From CAVROP01 sp050012175 (GTDB lineage: Bacteria; Acidobacteriota; Terriglobia; UBA7540), in NCBI GenBank assembly GCA_050012175.1, contig JBEKHR010000002.1, positions 124,001-188,000 of the forward strand: a stretch of 64,000 bases of DNA. The letters run 5' to 3'. The translations under genes were made by a program, and so were the position numbers. The stretch's first letter is position 1. Every line of letters begins with the position of its first letter. This document shows, piece by piece, positions 8,122-15,594 of this stretch. The notes under the pieces were generated by a model. That model was not told where the DNA came from, ran no database searches, and saw only the letters and a program-made list of their open reading frames with translations.

Positions 8122-8721
8122 ATGAGAGACTACGCCGAGCCTTTGGCTCGCCTGATTGACGAGCTGAAACGCCTTCCTGGCATCGGGCCGAAGTCGGCGC
8201 AGCGCCTTGCTTTTCACCTGGAGCGCGTGCCGCGCGAGGAGGCCGAGCGCCTGGCGGGCGCCATACTCGACGTCAAAGACAAGATCAAGCTCTGCAGTGT
8301 TTGCAATAACCTCACCGAAGCTGATCCCTGCGAATATTGCTCCGATTCCCGCCGCGATCCCGGAGTCATTTGCGTGGTGGAGACACCTTACAATGTGCTT
8401 TCGGTTGAGAAAACGCGAGAATTTCACGGGCTGTATCACGTCCTCCATGGCCTCCTCTCGCCTTTGCAGGGCATCGGTCCCGAGCAGTTGAAGCTCAAGA
8501 ACCTGATCGAGCGGCTGAAATCCGGCAAGGTCAAGGAACTCATTATTGCCACCAGCCCCACGGTGGAAGGCGAAGCCACTGCCGTTTACCTTTCCAAACT
8601 CCTCAAGCCCCTGGGCGTGAAGGTGACGCGAATCGGCATGGGCATTCCCGTCGGCTCCGAACTCGAATTCGCCGATGAGATCACGATGCTCAAGGCCATC
8701 GAAGGTCGCCGCGAAATCTAG
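8122..8721 (+). CDS. recR: Recombination mediator protein RecR
   Basis: 199 aa, normal length. RecR acts with RecO (RecFOR pathway) to load RecA on SSB-coated gapped DNA. The N-terminal helix-hairpin-helix LPGIGPKSAQRLAFHLE is followed by the zinc finger (CSVCNNLTEADPCEYC), the Toprim domain (VICVVETPYNVLSVE, GLYHVLHG, SPTVEGEATAVYL) and the C-terminal segment GIPVGSELEFADEITMLKAI. Third gene of the dnaX-ybaB-recR cluster. The ATG at 8122 directly follows heptamer arrays without an obvious ribosome binding site. Confidence 0.96.
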   Translation: MRDYAEPLARLIDELKRLPGIGPKSAQRLAFHLERVPREEAERLAGAILDVKDKIKLCSVCNNLTEADPCEYCSDSRRDPGVICVVETPYNVLSVEKTREFHGLYHVLHGLLSPLQGIGPEQLKLKNLIERLKSGKVKELIIATSPTVEGEATAVYLSKLLKPLGVKVTRIGMGIPVGSELEFADEITMLKAIEGRREI

Positions 8722-8812
8722 CCAGCATTTTTCAGCTCCGCAGTGCTGCCCGGCACAAGTCGAGAGTCGAGAGTCGAAGGTCGAAAGTGGACTAACTGAT
8801 ACTACTTTCGGG

Positions 8813-8900
8813 TCTGTCATGCTGAGCCCGCCCTGCGGTCCCGCCACAGCGGGATTGCCCTGCTGTTGGTCGGCGGAAAAGCCCAGGAAGGATTCGGGAC
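8813..8900. repeat. Dispersed TGTCATGCTGAGCCC-type repeat
   Basis: This shares CTGTCATGCTGAG at its left and CGGCGGAAAAGCCCAG at its right with the copy at 56725-56838. Spacer 8722-9785 (over 1 kb) has no convincing gene. It also has a short GAGAGTC heptamer run at 8758-8789. Confidence 0.7.
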
Positions 8901-9070
8901 AACGACAAGCAAGACCAGCAGCAAGCTTTCCTGAATCCTTCCCGCTCTGCGGCACCGAATCCTGAATTCTGCGCTTACCTGCGGGCACTATGTCTCTTGA
9001 CAAGAGGAAAAGGATAGGCTATTGTTCTAGCTTGCGCCGGGCAGGTGTTTATGGCCTTCGGGCAACGCTT

Positions 9071-9115
9071 GGATCAGGATTCAGGATCAGGATTCAGGAG
9101 TCAGGATTCAGGAAC
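9071..9115. repeat. Heptamer array, ATTCAGG type
   Basis: Six degenerate units (GGATCAG, GATTCAG, GAGTCAG) in the 8.7-9.8 kb spacer. The inverted form CCTGAAT appears at 9576-9606 in the same spacer. Confidence 0.75.
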
Positions 9116-9237
9116 AACTCTGGGAACGTGCCAGCCGGCAAGAAAAGCACAGGGAAGTCTGTGCTTCTGCTCAGACAAAACGTCGCGTCTTGTACGAAAG
9201 AGAGAAAAAGGATTGTTCAAAAGCGAGGGAACGAAGC

Positions 9238-9356
9238 GGGAATGTCTATGAAAACAAAGGACCGTCATTCAGCAGCCCGGAACGAAGCGGGAATGTTATA
9301 GAAAACAAAGGTAGTTACGCGTAGAAAGCGGTAATGTTGTTGAAAAAACAAGTAGT
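9238..9356. repeat. Three-motif module GGGAATGT-N-TATGAAAAC
   Basis: Three related direct repeats lie at about 9239-9266, 9290-9319 and 9329-9359: GGGAATGTCTATGAAAACAA, a variant followed by AAAGGTAGTTACGCG, and a diverged third followed by AAGTAGTTAG. The same three motifs in the same order occur twice near 61.2-61.6 kb. Confidence 0.7.
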
Positions 9357-9394
9357 TAGTGTCTCGTAGGCGGTATGTCGTATGTGGTAGGTGG

Positions 9395-9425
9395 GGGAAT
9401 TCTGAATTATGAATTCTGAATTGCC
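9395..9425. repeat. Heptamer array, GAATTCT/GAATTAT type
   Basis: Units ATTCTGA, ATTATGA, ATTCTGA run into a CCTTCTG-type run (to about 9450). The ATTCTGA-type words recur at 41.0-41.2 and 55.1-55.5 kb. Confidence 0.7.
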
Positions 9426-9539
9426 TTCTGCCTTCTCCACAATGCCTTCTGTCTTTGAAGAGCCGCTTGAACATCCGCGGCGTGCCGGAGAAGAGCTCAG
9501 GCTGCGACGCTTGCTAAGAACTGCAAGCCTAAACAACAG

Positions 9540-9621
9540 CATTCAGGATCCAGGGAAAAACGACAAGCGCGGCCCCTGAATCCTGAATCCTGACTCCTGA
9601 ATCCTGGTCTTCCGAATCCTG
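9540..9621. repeat. Heptamer hairpin ATTCAGG...CCTGAAT
   Basis: The left arm CATTCAGGATCCAGG (9540-9554) is followed by a loop with ACGACAAGCGCGG and the right arm CCTGAATCCTGAATCCTGAC and further units to 9621. The rest of the spacer up to the exporter start at 9786 shows nothing recognisable. Confidence 0.75.
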
Positions 9622-9785
9622 CTCTTGCCGCGCTCTTTCTGCCTCTCGTATAATGAAAGTTCGGGCTCACGTGGTTCCCCCCTTGAAGCGATCAGCGCAG
9701 GGTTGACGACGAATTCTGCGGCTTTTTACGGGAGTTTTTCACGCTGCCGGCCCGGCGGGTTCGTCTGCGCCGCAAGAGACATTTG

Positions 9786-11531
9786 ATGCTGCGTCCTTTC
9801 CGCCCACTCCGACCTTATCTGGCTCGCTACAAAGCTCGTTTTGCGGCGGGCTTTCTCTGTTTACTGGTTTCCCAGTTGGTGGGCGTTATAGTTCCACTCA
9901 TCATCAGAGCAGGCATTGATGACTTGATGCACGGGGGCACGGCCCGAAAACTGCTTGGCGTGGCCGGGCTACTCCTGGCTGTGGGCGTGTGTAAAGCCGT
10001 GCTGCAATTCTGGATGCGCTGGATCCTCATCGGGATATCGCGGGATGTCGAATACGATTTACGCAATGATCTTTTCGCGCACCTGATGCGCCTCTCACCG
10101 CGTTACTACACGGAAAACCGCACCGGCGACTTGATGTCGAAGCTCACCAACGACTTGAATGCGGTGCGCAACATGGTGGGCCCGGGCATTATGTATTCGG
10201 CGAACACGGTTGTGGTGGGCGTCGCAACCGCTGCTTTGATGCTCCATCTCGACTGGCGTCTCACCCTGTACTCTCTGATTCCCATGCCCCTGGTGTCGAT
10301 TGGGGTCAAGTTCTTCGGCCAGCAGATTCACGAACGCTTCGAGAAGATCCAGGCGCTCTATTCGGACCTCACGGAACGGGTGCGCGAGAACCTTTCGGGA
10401 GTCCGCGTGGTCCGTGCCTTCTGCCAGGAGGAAGCCGAAATGGCGGAGTTCGACGGGATGAACCTGGACTTCGTGGCGAAAAACAAGGGGCTGATCTGGA
10501 TCACCAGTTTCCTCTGGCCCAGCATGGGGCTGCTCTTTGCCATTGCCTTCCTGCTGGTGATGGTGGTGGGCGGCCATCACGTGCTTGCAGGCAGGATCAC
10601 GGTGGGAACTTTTGCGGCTTTCAATATCTACCTCACTTACCTGTTCTGGCCCATGGTGGCGCTAGGTTGGGTAACGAACCTTGTGCAGCGCGGCTTAGCC
10701 TCACTCGGGCGCCTGATGACCATCTTCGGGTCCAAGCCTGACATTGATGAAAGCGCCGTCCCCGCGCACCCGCTCACCTCGCTGCGAGGTGAAATCGAAT
10801 TTCGAAACCTGACCTTCAGTTACAACGGCACGCCGGTATTGAAGGACCTGAACCTGCAAATACCTGCCGGGAAGACCGTGGCCATCGTGGGCGCGACGGG
10901 TTCAGGCAAGTCCACGCTCGTGGGGCTGATTCCACGGCTTTACGATGCTCCGATGGGATCGCTGCTCATTGATGGTGTCCCGATCCGGCAGATTCCACTC
11001 AACACCCTGCGCGAGCACATTGGATTTGTGCCGCAGGAAACTTTCCTGTTCAGCGAAACCATCCGGGAGAACGTCAAGTTTGGCGCGCCGGAGGCGTCGG
11101 ACGCAGAGGTCGAGCACGCGGCGGAAATATCCAACATCCTGCCGGAAATTCAGGGTTTCCCCAAGGGCTTTGCCACCATGGTGGGCGAGCGCGGGCTTAC
11201 ACTTTCCGGGGGGCAGAAACAACGCACGGCGATTTCGCGGGCGGTCATCCGCGATCCGCGCATCCTGATCCTCGATGACGCGCTCTCGAGCGTTGATACT
11301 TATACGGAGGAGAAAATCCTGCGGCATCTCACCGGCGTGATGGCCGGGCGGACCACCATCCTGATCTCGCACCGGGTTTCGACGATCCAGAACGCGGATG
11401 AGATCGTGGTGCTGCACGACGGTGAAATTGTCGAGCGCGGCACTCACGAACAATTGTTGGCCCTCAACGGCCACTACACGGACCTTTATAACAAGCAGTT
11501 GATTGAGGAAGAGTTGGAGCGGGAAGGCTAG
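9786..11531 (+). CDS. ABC exporter half-transporter A (degenerate-site half of a heterodimer)
   Basis: 581 aa from ATG 9786; TTG 9783 would add one Met. Six transmembrane segments (residues about 20-310) precede a nucleotide-binding domain with Walker A GATGSGKST, Q-loop VPQETFLF, signature LSGGQKQR and H-loop ISHR. Walker B reads ILILDDALS: the catalytic glutamate is replaced by aspartate. That substitution is typical of one half of heterodimeric exporters (BmrC/TM287/MdlA type) and fits the second half at 11962-14034, which has a normal glutamate. The cargo is unknown; lpxB directly downstream suggests a lipid. Confidence 0.9.
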   Translation: MLRPFRPLRPYLARYKARFAAGFLCLLVSQLVGVIVPLIIRAGIDDLMHGGTARKLLGVAGLLLAVGVCKAVLQFWMRWILIGISRDVEYDLRNDLFAHLMRLSPRYYTENRTGDLMSKLTNDLNAVRNMVGPGIMYSANTVVVGVATAALMLHLDWRLTLYSLIPMPLVSIGVKFFGQQIHERFEKIQALYSDLTERVRENLSGVRVVRAFCQEEAEMAEFDGMNLDFVAKNKGLIWITSFLWPSMGLLFAIAFLLVMVVGGHHVLAGRITVGTFAAFNIYLTYLFWPMVALGWVTNLVQRGLASLGRLMTIFGSKPDIDESAVPAHPLTSLRGEIEFRNLTFSYNGTPVLKDLNLQIPAGKTVAIVGATGSGKSTLVGLIPRLYDAPMGSLLIDGVPIRQIPLNTLREHIGFVPQETFLFSETIRENVKFGAPEASDAEVEHAAEISNILPEIQGFPKGFATMVGERGLTLSGGQKQRTAISRAVIRDPRILILDDALSSVDTYTEEKILRHLTGVMAGRTTILISHRVSTIQNADEIVVLHDGEIVERGTHEQLLALNGHYTDLYNKQLIEEELEREG

Positions 11532-11561
11532 GATTCAGGATTCAGGATTCGGGATTCAGGG
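11531..11561. repeat. Heptamer array, left flank of four-helix-bundle gene
   Basis: Four AGGATTC/GGGATTC units (ATTCAGG word) begin at the exporter A stop codon and end 8 nt before the next ATG. They are inverted relative to the array at 11930-11953. Confidence 0.85.
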
Positions 11562-11568
11562 GGACGTC

Positions 11569-11940
11569 ATGCAAGGGCACAAAGACTTGATTGTTTGGCA
11601 GAAGGCTATGGACTTGGTTGTAGCGATTTACAAGCTTACTAAATCATTCCCAAAGACGGAGGTCTATGGGTTGGGGAGTCAGATGCAGAGAGCGGCCGTT
11701 TCAGTTCCGTCAAACATTGCTGAGGGTCACGGCCTGAAGCAAACGCAGGCCTATGCGAGGCATTTGGCGATAGCAAACGGATCGTTGACGGAGTTGGAAA
11801 CCCAACTGGAAATTGCCCGGCGGCTCGGGTATCTCACTCCGGAGAACGAATCAGTGATCAGTCAAGCCGGTGAAGTGGGACGGATGTTAGCCGGTCTAAG
11901 GCGCAGCTTGCAATCTCGCCTTGCCAGCCCTGAATCCTGA
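11569..11940 (+). CDS. Four-helix bundle protein (23S rRNA intervening-sequence protein family)
   Basis: 123 aa from ATG 11569. It has the family signature: KDLIVWQKAMDLV at the N-terminus, PKTEVYGLGSQMQRAAVSVP, SNIAEGHG near residue 53 and LTELETQLEIA in helix 3. Relatives are found inside 23S rRNA intervening sequences and as free-standing genes, and the DGR accessory protein Avd shares the fold; the biochemical role is unclear. Here it sits between two exporter halves that should be adjacent and is bracketed by inverted heptamer arrays, which suggests insertion as a cassette. Its C-terminal codons (SPES, stop) run into the right array. Confidence 0.88.
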   Translation: MQGHKDLIVWQKAMDLVVAIYKLTKSFPKTEVYGLGSQMQRAAVSVPSNIAEGHGLKQTQAYARHLAIANGSLTELETQLEIARRLGYLTPENESVISQAGEVGRMLAGLRRSLQSRLASPES

Positions 11941-11953
11941 ATCCCGAATCCTG
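11930..11953. repeat. Heptamer array, right flank of four-helix-bundle gene
   Basis: CCTGAAT/CCCGAAT units, the reverse complement of the array at 11531-11561. They overlap the end of the four-helix-bundle gene and end 8 nt before the next ATG. Confidence 0.85.
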
Positions 11954-11961
11954 TTTTTCAA

Positions 11962-14034
11962 ATGGCCGACAGCTTCCACGACGAAGAAATTCTGGGCAAA
12001 GCGTACGACTCGCGCCTGATGCGGCGCCTGCTCGTGTACTTGCGGCCGTACTGGCGCATGACGCTGTTTGCCCTGGTGGCCATCCTCCTGTTCGGGATCT
12101 TGCAGGCCGTGCCGCCCTATCTGTTAAAGGTCGAGGTGGACCGCTATCTCGACCCGACGGCGCGTGCGGAGCTCCCGAAATTCCTTTCGAGCTTCCTTAG
12201 TCCCAACCCGTTGGTGGGCATCACCCAAATCGCGCTGATTCTTTTCCTCCCCACTGTTGTCCTGACCTTCGGCCTGGAGTTTGCGCAGTCTTTCGCGATG
12301 CAAGTGGTGGGGCAGCGCGTCATGTACGACATGCGGAAGCAGCTCTTTGGGCACCTCCAGCGCTTGCAGATGAGCTTCTTCGACCGCAACCCGGTTGGAC
12401 GCCTGGTGACGCGGGTGACCACTGACGTGGATGTGTTGAACGACCTGTTTGCTTCCGGGGTGGTAGCCATCTTCGGCGATATTTTCTCGCTGTTCAGCAT
12501 CGTGGTGGTGATGCTGGAGATGGATTATAAACTCGCGCTCCTCACCTTCTCGGTGCTTCCCATCATCGTGCTGGTCACCGCTGCTTTCCGAAAGGCAGTG
12601 CGCGAATCCTACCGGCGCATTCGCGTGGCCATCGCGCGCATCAATGCCTACTTGCAGGAACACATCACCGGCATGCCCGTGCTACAGCTCTTCAACCGCG
12701 AGGAGCGCAGTTTCCGGGAATTCGAGAAGATCAACCGCGCCCACATGGAAGCCTACAAGGACTCCATTCTGGCTTACGGGCTGTTTTATCCGGCGGTCGA
12801 GCTTTTGGGCATGATAGCGGTGGCCATCATCCTCTATCTGGGAGGTGGTATGGCATTGAGCGGTCTGGTTACGGTGGGGACAGCCATCGCCTTCATCCAA
12901 TACTCGCAGCGCTTTTTCCGGCCCATTCAGGACTTGAGTGATAAGTACAACCTTCTCCAAGCAGCCATGGCGAGTTCAGAGCGCATTTTCAAGCTGCTCG
13001 ACACGCCGGTGACGATTGCGGATCAGGTAGGGGAGGCCTCAGGCTTGCCGCAGAGATTGCGGGGTGAGGGCGCGGGAGCGCAGGGGGCTCTTCTACCTGT
13101 TGGCAGCCATTATGTTGCGGACGGGGCAAAAGCGGGAGCGCAGAGCGCTCCCCTACCCGTCGGCTGTGATCACCCTGTTCGGGATGCGGAAGCGGGAGCG
13201 CAGGGGGCTCTTCTACCTGTTGGCAGCCATTATGTTGCGGACGGGGCAAGAGCGGAAACGCAGACTGCTCCCCTACCAAGTTCGCTTGTGGAATTTCGTC
13301 ACGTGGGCTTCGCGTACAGGGATGAGCACCGCGTGCTGGAAAATGTCTCGTTCTCGATCGAAGCCGGGGAGACGGTCGCGGTGGTGGGTCACACCGGCGC
13401 CGGCAAGACCACGCTTACCAATTTGCTGCTTCGTTTCTACGACGTGCAAGAAGGTCAGGTGCTGTTTGACGGCCTGGACATCCGCCATCTGCGGCTGCGA
13501 GAATTGCGAAGCAATTTCGGCATCGTCCTCCAGGACCCCTTCTTGTTTTCGGGAACCATCGCCAGCAATATTCGTCTGGGCAGCGAGTGGATGGAAGACC
13601 GGCAAATCCGCGAAGCTGCACGCCAGGTGGGCCTCCTGGGATTCATCGAGAGTCTGCCAGGAGGTTTTCAGGAACCCGTCAAAGAGCGCGGCGCTACGCT
13701 TTCAGTGGGTCAGAAGCAATTGCTCTCCTTTGCTCGAGCGCTCGCTCACAACCCAAGAATCCTGATCCTGGACGAAGCCACCTCGAGCGTGGATCCCGAG
13801 ACGGAACATTGGCTGCGGGAAGGTCTGCGCTGTCTGATCGAAAACCGCACTTCGCTGGTCATCGCGCACCGATTATCCACCATTCAGAACGCCAGCAAGA
13901 TCGTGGTCATGCATAAAGGGCACGTCCGTGAAGTGGGGACGCACCAGGAGTTACTCCAGAGACAAGGGATTTACTTCAAGCTTTATCAGCTTCAGTATAA
14001 GGACCAGGAAGTGTCCGTTGCTCATAGTCCGTAG
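11962..14034 (+). CDS. ABC exporter half-transporter B (catalytic half) with repeat-encoded linker
   Basis: 690 aa, about 90 longer than its class. The transmembrane domain covers residues about 25-330. The nucleotide-binding domain begins near residue 440 with LVEFRHVGFAY and contains Walker A GHTGAGKTT, signature LSVGQKQL, Walker B LILDEATSS with catalytic Glu, and H-loop IAHR. The LSVGQ signature plus intact Glu pairs with the degenerate half A, so the two should form an asymmetric heterodimer. The extra residues (about 355-440) are encoded by 60-bp tandem repeats in the domain linker. lpxB follows, so lipid A or phospholipid transport is a possible role. Confidence 0.9.
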   Translation: MADSFHDEEILGKAYDSRLMRRLLVYLRPYWRMTLFALVAILLFGILQAVPPYLLKVEVDRYLDPTARAELPKFLSSFLSPNPLVGITQIALILFLPTVVLTFGLEFAQSFAMQVVGQRVMYDMRKQLFGHLQRLQMSFFDRNPVGRLVTRVTTDVDVLNDLFASGVVAIFGDIFSLFSIVVVMLEMDYKLALLTFSVLPIIVLVTAAFRKAVRESYRRIRVAIARINAYLQEHITGMPVLQLFNREERSFREFEKINRAHMEAYKDSILAYGLFYPAVELLGMIAVAIILYLGGGMALSGLVTVGTAIAFIQYSQRFFRPIQDLSDKYNLLQAAMASSERIFKLLDTPVTIADQVGEASGLPQRLRGEGAGAQGALLPVGSHYVADGAKAGAQSAPLPVGCDHPVRDAEAGAQGALLPVGSHYVADGARAETQTAPLPSSLVEFRHVGFAYRDEHRVLENVSFSIEAGETVAVVGHTGAGKTTLTNLLLRFYDVQEGQVLFDGLDIRHLRLRELRSNFGIVLQDPFLFSGTIASNIRLGSEWMEDRQIREAARQVGLLGFIESLPGGFQEPVKERGATLSVGQKQLLSFARALAHNPRILILDEATSSVDPETEHWLREGLRCLIENRTSLVIAHRLSTIQNASKIVVMHKGHVREVGTHQELLQRQGIYFKLYQLQYKDQEVSVAHSP
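13072..13280. repeat. 60-bp in-frame tandem repeat inside ABC exporter B
   Basis: Units start at 13072, 13132, 13192 and 13252 (last one partial), each beginning GCGGGAGCGCAG. Units 1 and 3 are almost identical. The 60-bp period is exactly 20 codons, so the frame is kept. The translated units look like AGAQGALLPVGSHYVADGAK. Unit 2 starts with a palindrome GGAGCGCAGAGCGCTCC. Confidence 0.93.
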
Positions 14035-14130
14035 TCCGTTGCCCGTTGTCAGTTGGCAGCCGTGCGGCATCATATTCGGCGGTTTCGGGCCGCGGACAAC
14101 TGACCACGGACCACGGACGGCTTGGCAGCT
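14013..14130. repeat. Heptamer hairpin between ABC exporter B and lpxB
   Basis: Left units GTCCGTT/GTCCGTA/GCCCGTT (14013-14060), a loop of about 40 nt, and right units CGGACAACTGACCACGGACC (14092-14118). The left block overlaps the exporter's last codons and the right block ends about 18 nt before the lpxB ATG. Confidence 0.8.
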
Positions 14131-14135
14131 CACCC

Positions 14136-15305
14136 ATGTCGAGATTTTGCCTGATGATGGTAGCTGGCGAACGCTCCGGCGATATTTATGGAGCTGAACT
14201 CGCCTCCGCCTTGCGGGCCCGCCTGAACAACGCGGAGATTTTTGGCTGCGGCGGCGAAGCGATGCGCCTGGCCGGGGTGGACACCGTCGTGGACGCCCAC
14301 CAACTCACCATGATCGGCATAACGGAGATAGTCGGCGGACTGCCGCGAGCTTACCGCGCCTTCCACGCTTTGCTCGAGGAAGTGGATAGACGCCGGCCTC
14401 AGCTTGCCGTGCTGATTGATTTTCCCGATTTCAACTTGCGCCTGGCCAAACAGCTCAAGAAAAGAAAAATTCGTGTCATCTACTTCGTAAGTCCACAGAT
14501 CTGGGCATGGCGGAAGAGCCGGCTGAAGCAGCTCAAAGCTCGTATCGACAAGATGCTTTGTATTTTTGACTTTGAGGAGGCCATCTATCGCGCAGCCGGG
14601 ATTCCGGTGGAATATGTCGGGCATCCTCTGGTCGATCTGGTGCGGCCGCACATGACGCGGGAACAGTTCTTTTCCGCGGTAGGGCTGGAGCCAGCAACGG
14701 CGACGGTGACGTTGTTGCCCGGAAGCCGTGAGAAGGAAGTGAGCAATATCTTGCCGACGATGCTGGAGGCCGCTAATCGGCTTTCCCTGACCCACAAGGT
14801 CCAGTTTGTAGTTGCCGTTGCGCCGACGCTGGACACCCCATGGTTGGAAAAGGCTGTGCTCGAATGCTCCGCTGGCAAGGCAACAGTCCGCGCCGCCACC
14901 CACGCCACCTATGATGCCCTCCAGCATTGCGAGGTGGCCATCGTCGCCAGCGGCACAGCCACGATCGAAGCGGCCCTGTGCGAGCGGCCCATGGTGGTGG
15001 TTTACCAAGTCTCTCCGCTCACGTGGCTGCTCGGCAAGTTACTTGTCGATGTCCCCTTTTACAGTATGGTCAATATTCTTGCCGGAAAGCCGGTGGTTCC
15101 CGAACTCATTCAGAGTGATTTCACTGCTGCGAACGTCGCCAGTCGGGTAGAATACTTACTTGATCATCCCCAAGCCTGCGAGGAGATGAGGAAGGAGTTT
15201 CGGACCCTCAAGTGCCATTTGGGGCCGGGAGGGGCTATCGAGCGGGCAGCCGATGCGGTGGCAGGAATGTTTCAGTCTGGCGTGTCAGCCGGTCAAACCT
15301 CCTAA
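14136..15305 (+). CDS. lpxB: Lipid-A-disaccharide synthase
   Basis: 389 aa. Condenses lipid X with UDP-2,3-diacylglucosamine to form the lipid A disaccharide at the inner membrane. GT19-family landmarks: N-terminal MVAGERSGDIYGA, MIGITEIVGGLP, IDFPDFNLRLAK, SPQIWAWRKSR, YVGHPLVD, LLPGSREKEV, and IVASGTATIEAAL near the C-terminus. The first in-frame Met at 14046 lies within the heptamer repeats; ATG 14136 gives the family-typical N-terminus. It is separated from the other lpx genes at 34-37 kb but is placed behind an exporter pair. Confidence 0.96.
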   Translation: MSRFCLMMVAGERSGDIYGAELASALRARLNNAEIFGCGGEAMRLAGVDTVVDAHQLTMIGITEIVGGLPRAYRAFHALLEEVDRRRPQLAVLIDFPDFNLRLAKQLKKRKIRVIYFVSPQIWAWRKSRLKQLKARIDKMLCIFDFEEAIYRAAGIPVEYVGHPLVDLVRPHMTREQFFSAVGLEPATATVTLLPGSREKEVSNILPTMLEAANRLSLTHKVQFVVAVAPTLDTPWLEKAVLECSAGKATVRAATHATYDALQHCEVAIVASGTATIEAALCERPMVVVYQVSPLTWLLGKLLVDVPFYSMVNILAGKPVVPELIQSDFTAANVASRVEYLLDHPQACEEMRKEFRTLKCHLGPGGAIERAADAVAGMFQSGVSAGQTS

Positions 15306-15392
15306 GGCGTCCGCCGCCCGCTGGGTAAGTATTCCACGATATGCAACTTGTTGGCTTGGCGGATAATCCAACCTAATTGTCGGGCTTGCGAG

Positions 15393-15478
15393 GCTAGGAT
15401 TCGGGATTCAGGAGGACCAACTTACAGTCTTGCCTAGCGAGCCCTGAATCCCGAATCCTGAATCCTGAATCCTGTTTC
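15393..15478. repeat. Heptamer hairpin resembling an empty four-helix-bundle cassette
   Basis: Left arm CTAGGATTCGGGATTCAGGA, about 30 nt of loop containing GAGGACC and CTTGCCTAGCGAG, and right arm with CCTGAATCCCGAATCCTGAA and more units. The inner flanks resemble those around the four-helix-bundle gene at 11.5-11.95 kb. The remainder of spacer 15306-15594 shows nothing else. Confidence 0.75.
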
Positions 15479-15594
15479 AACGTTTGAAACTCTTCGAGCG
15501 CCGCAACGTCAACGGTTATTTGAAAGACTTCACCCGACGCCGGAATTAGGGGCGAAGAGACTGGAGATACTCGCCGGGTCGAGGGGAGCAATTT

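Noticed and set aside
9071..9621. CRISPR array
   Set aside because: The repeats are 7-bp degenerate units without uniform spacers, and no cas gene is near.
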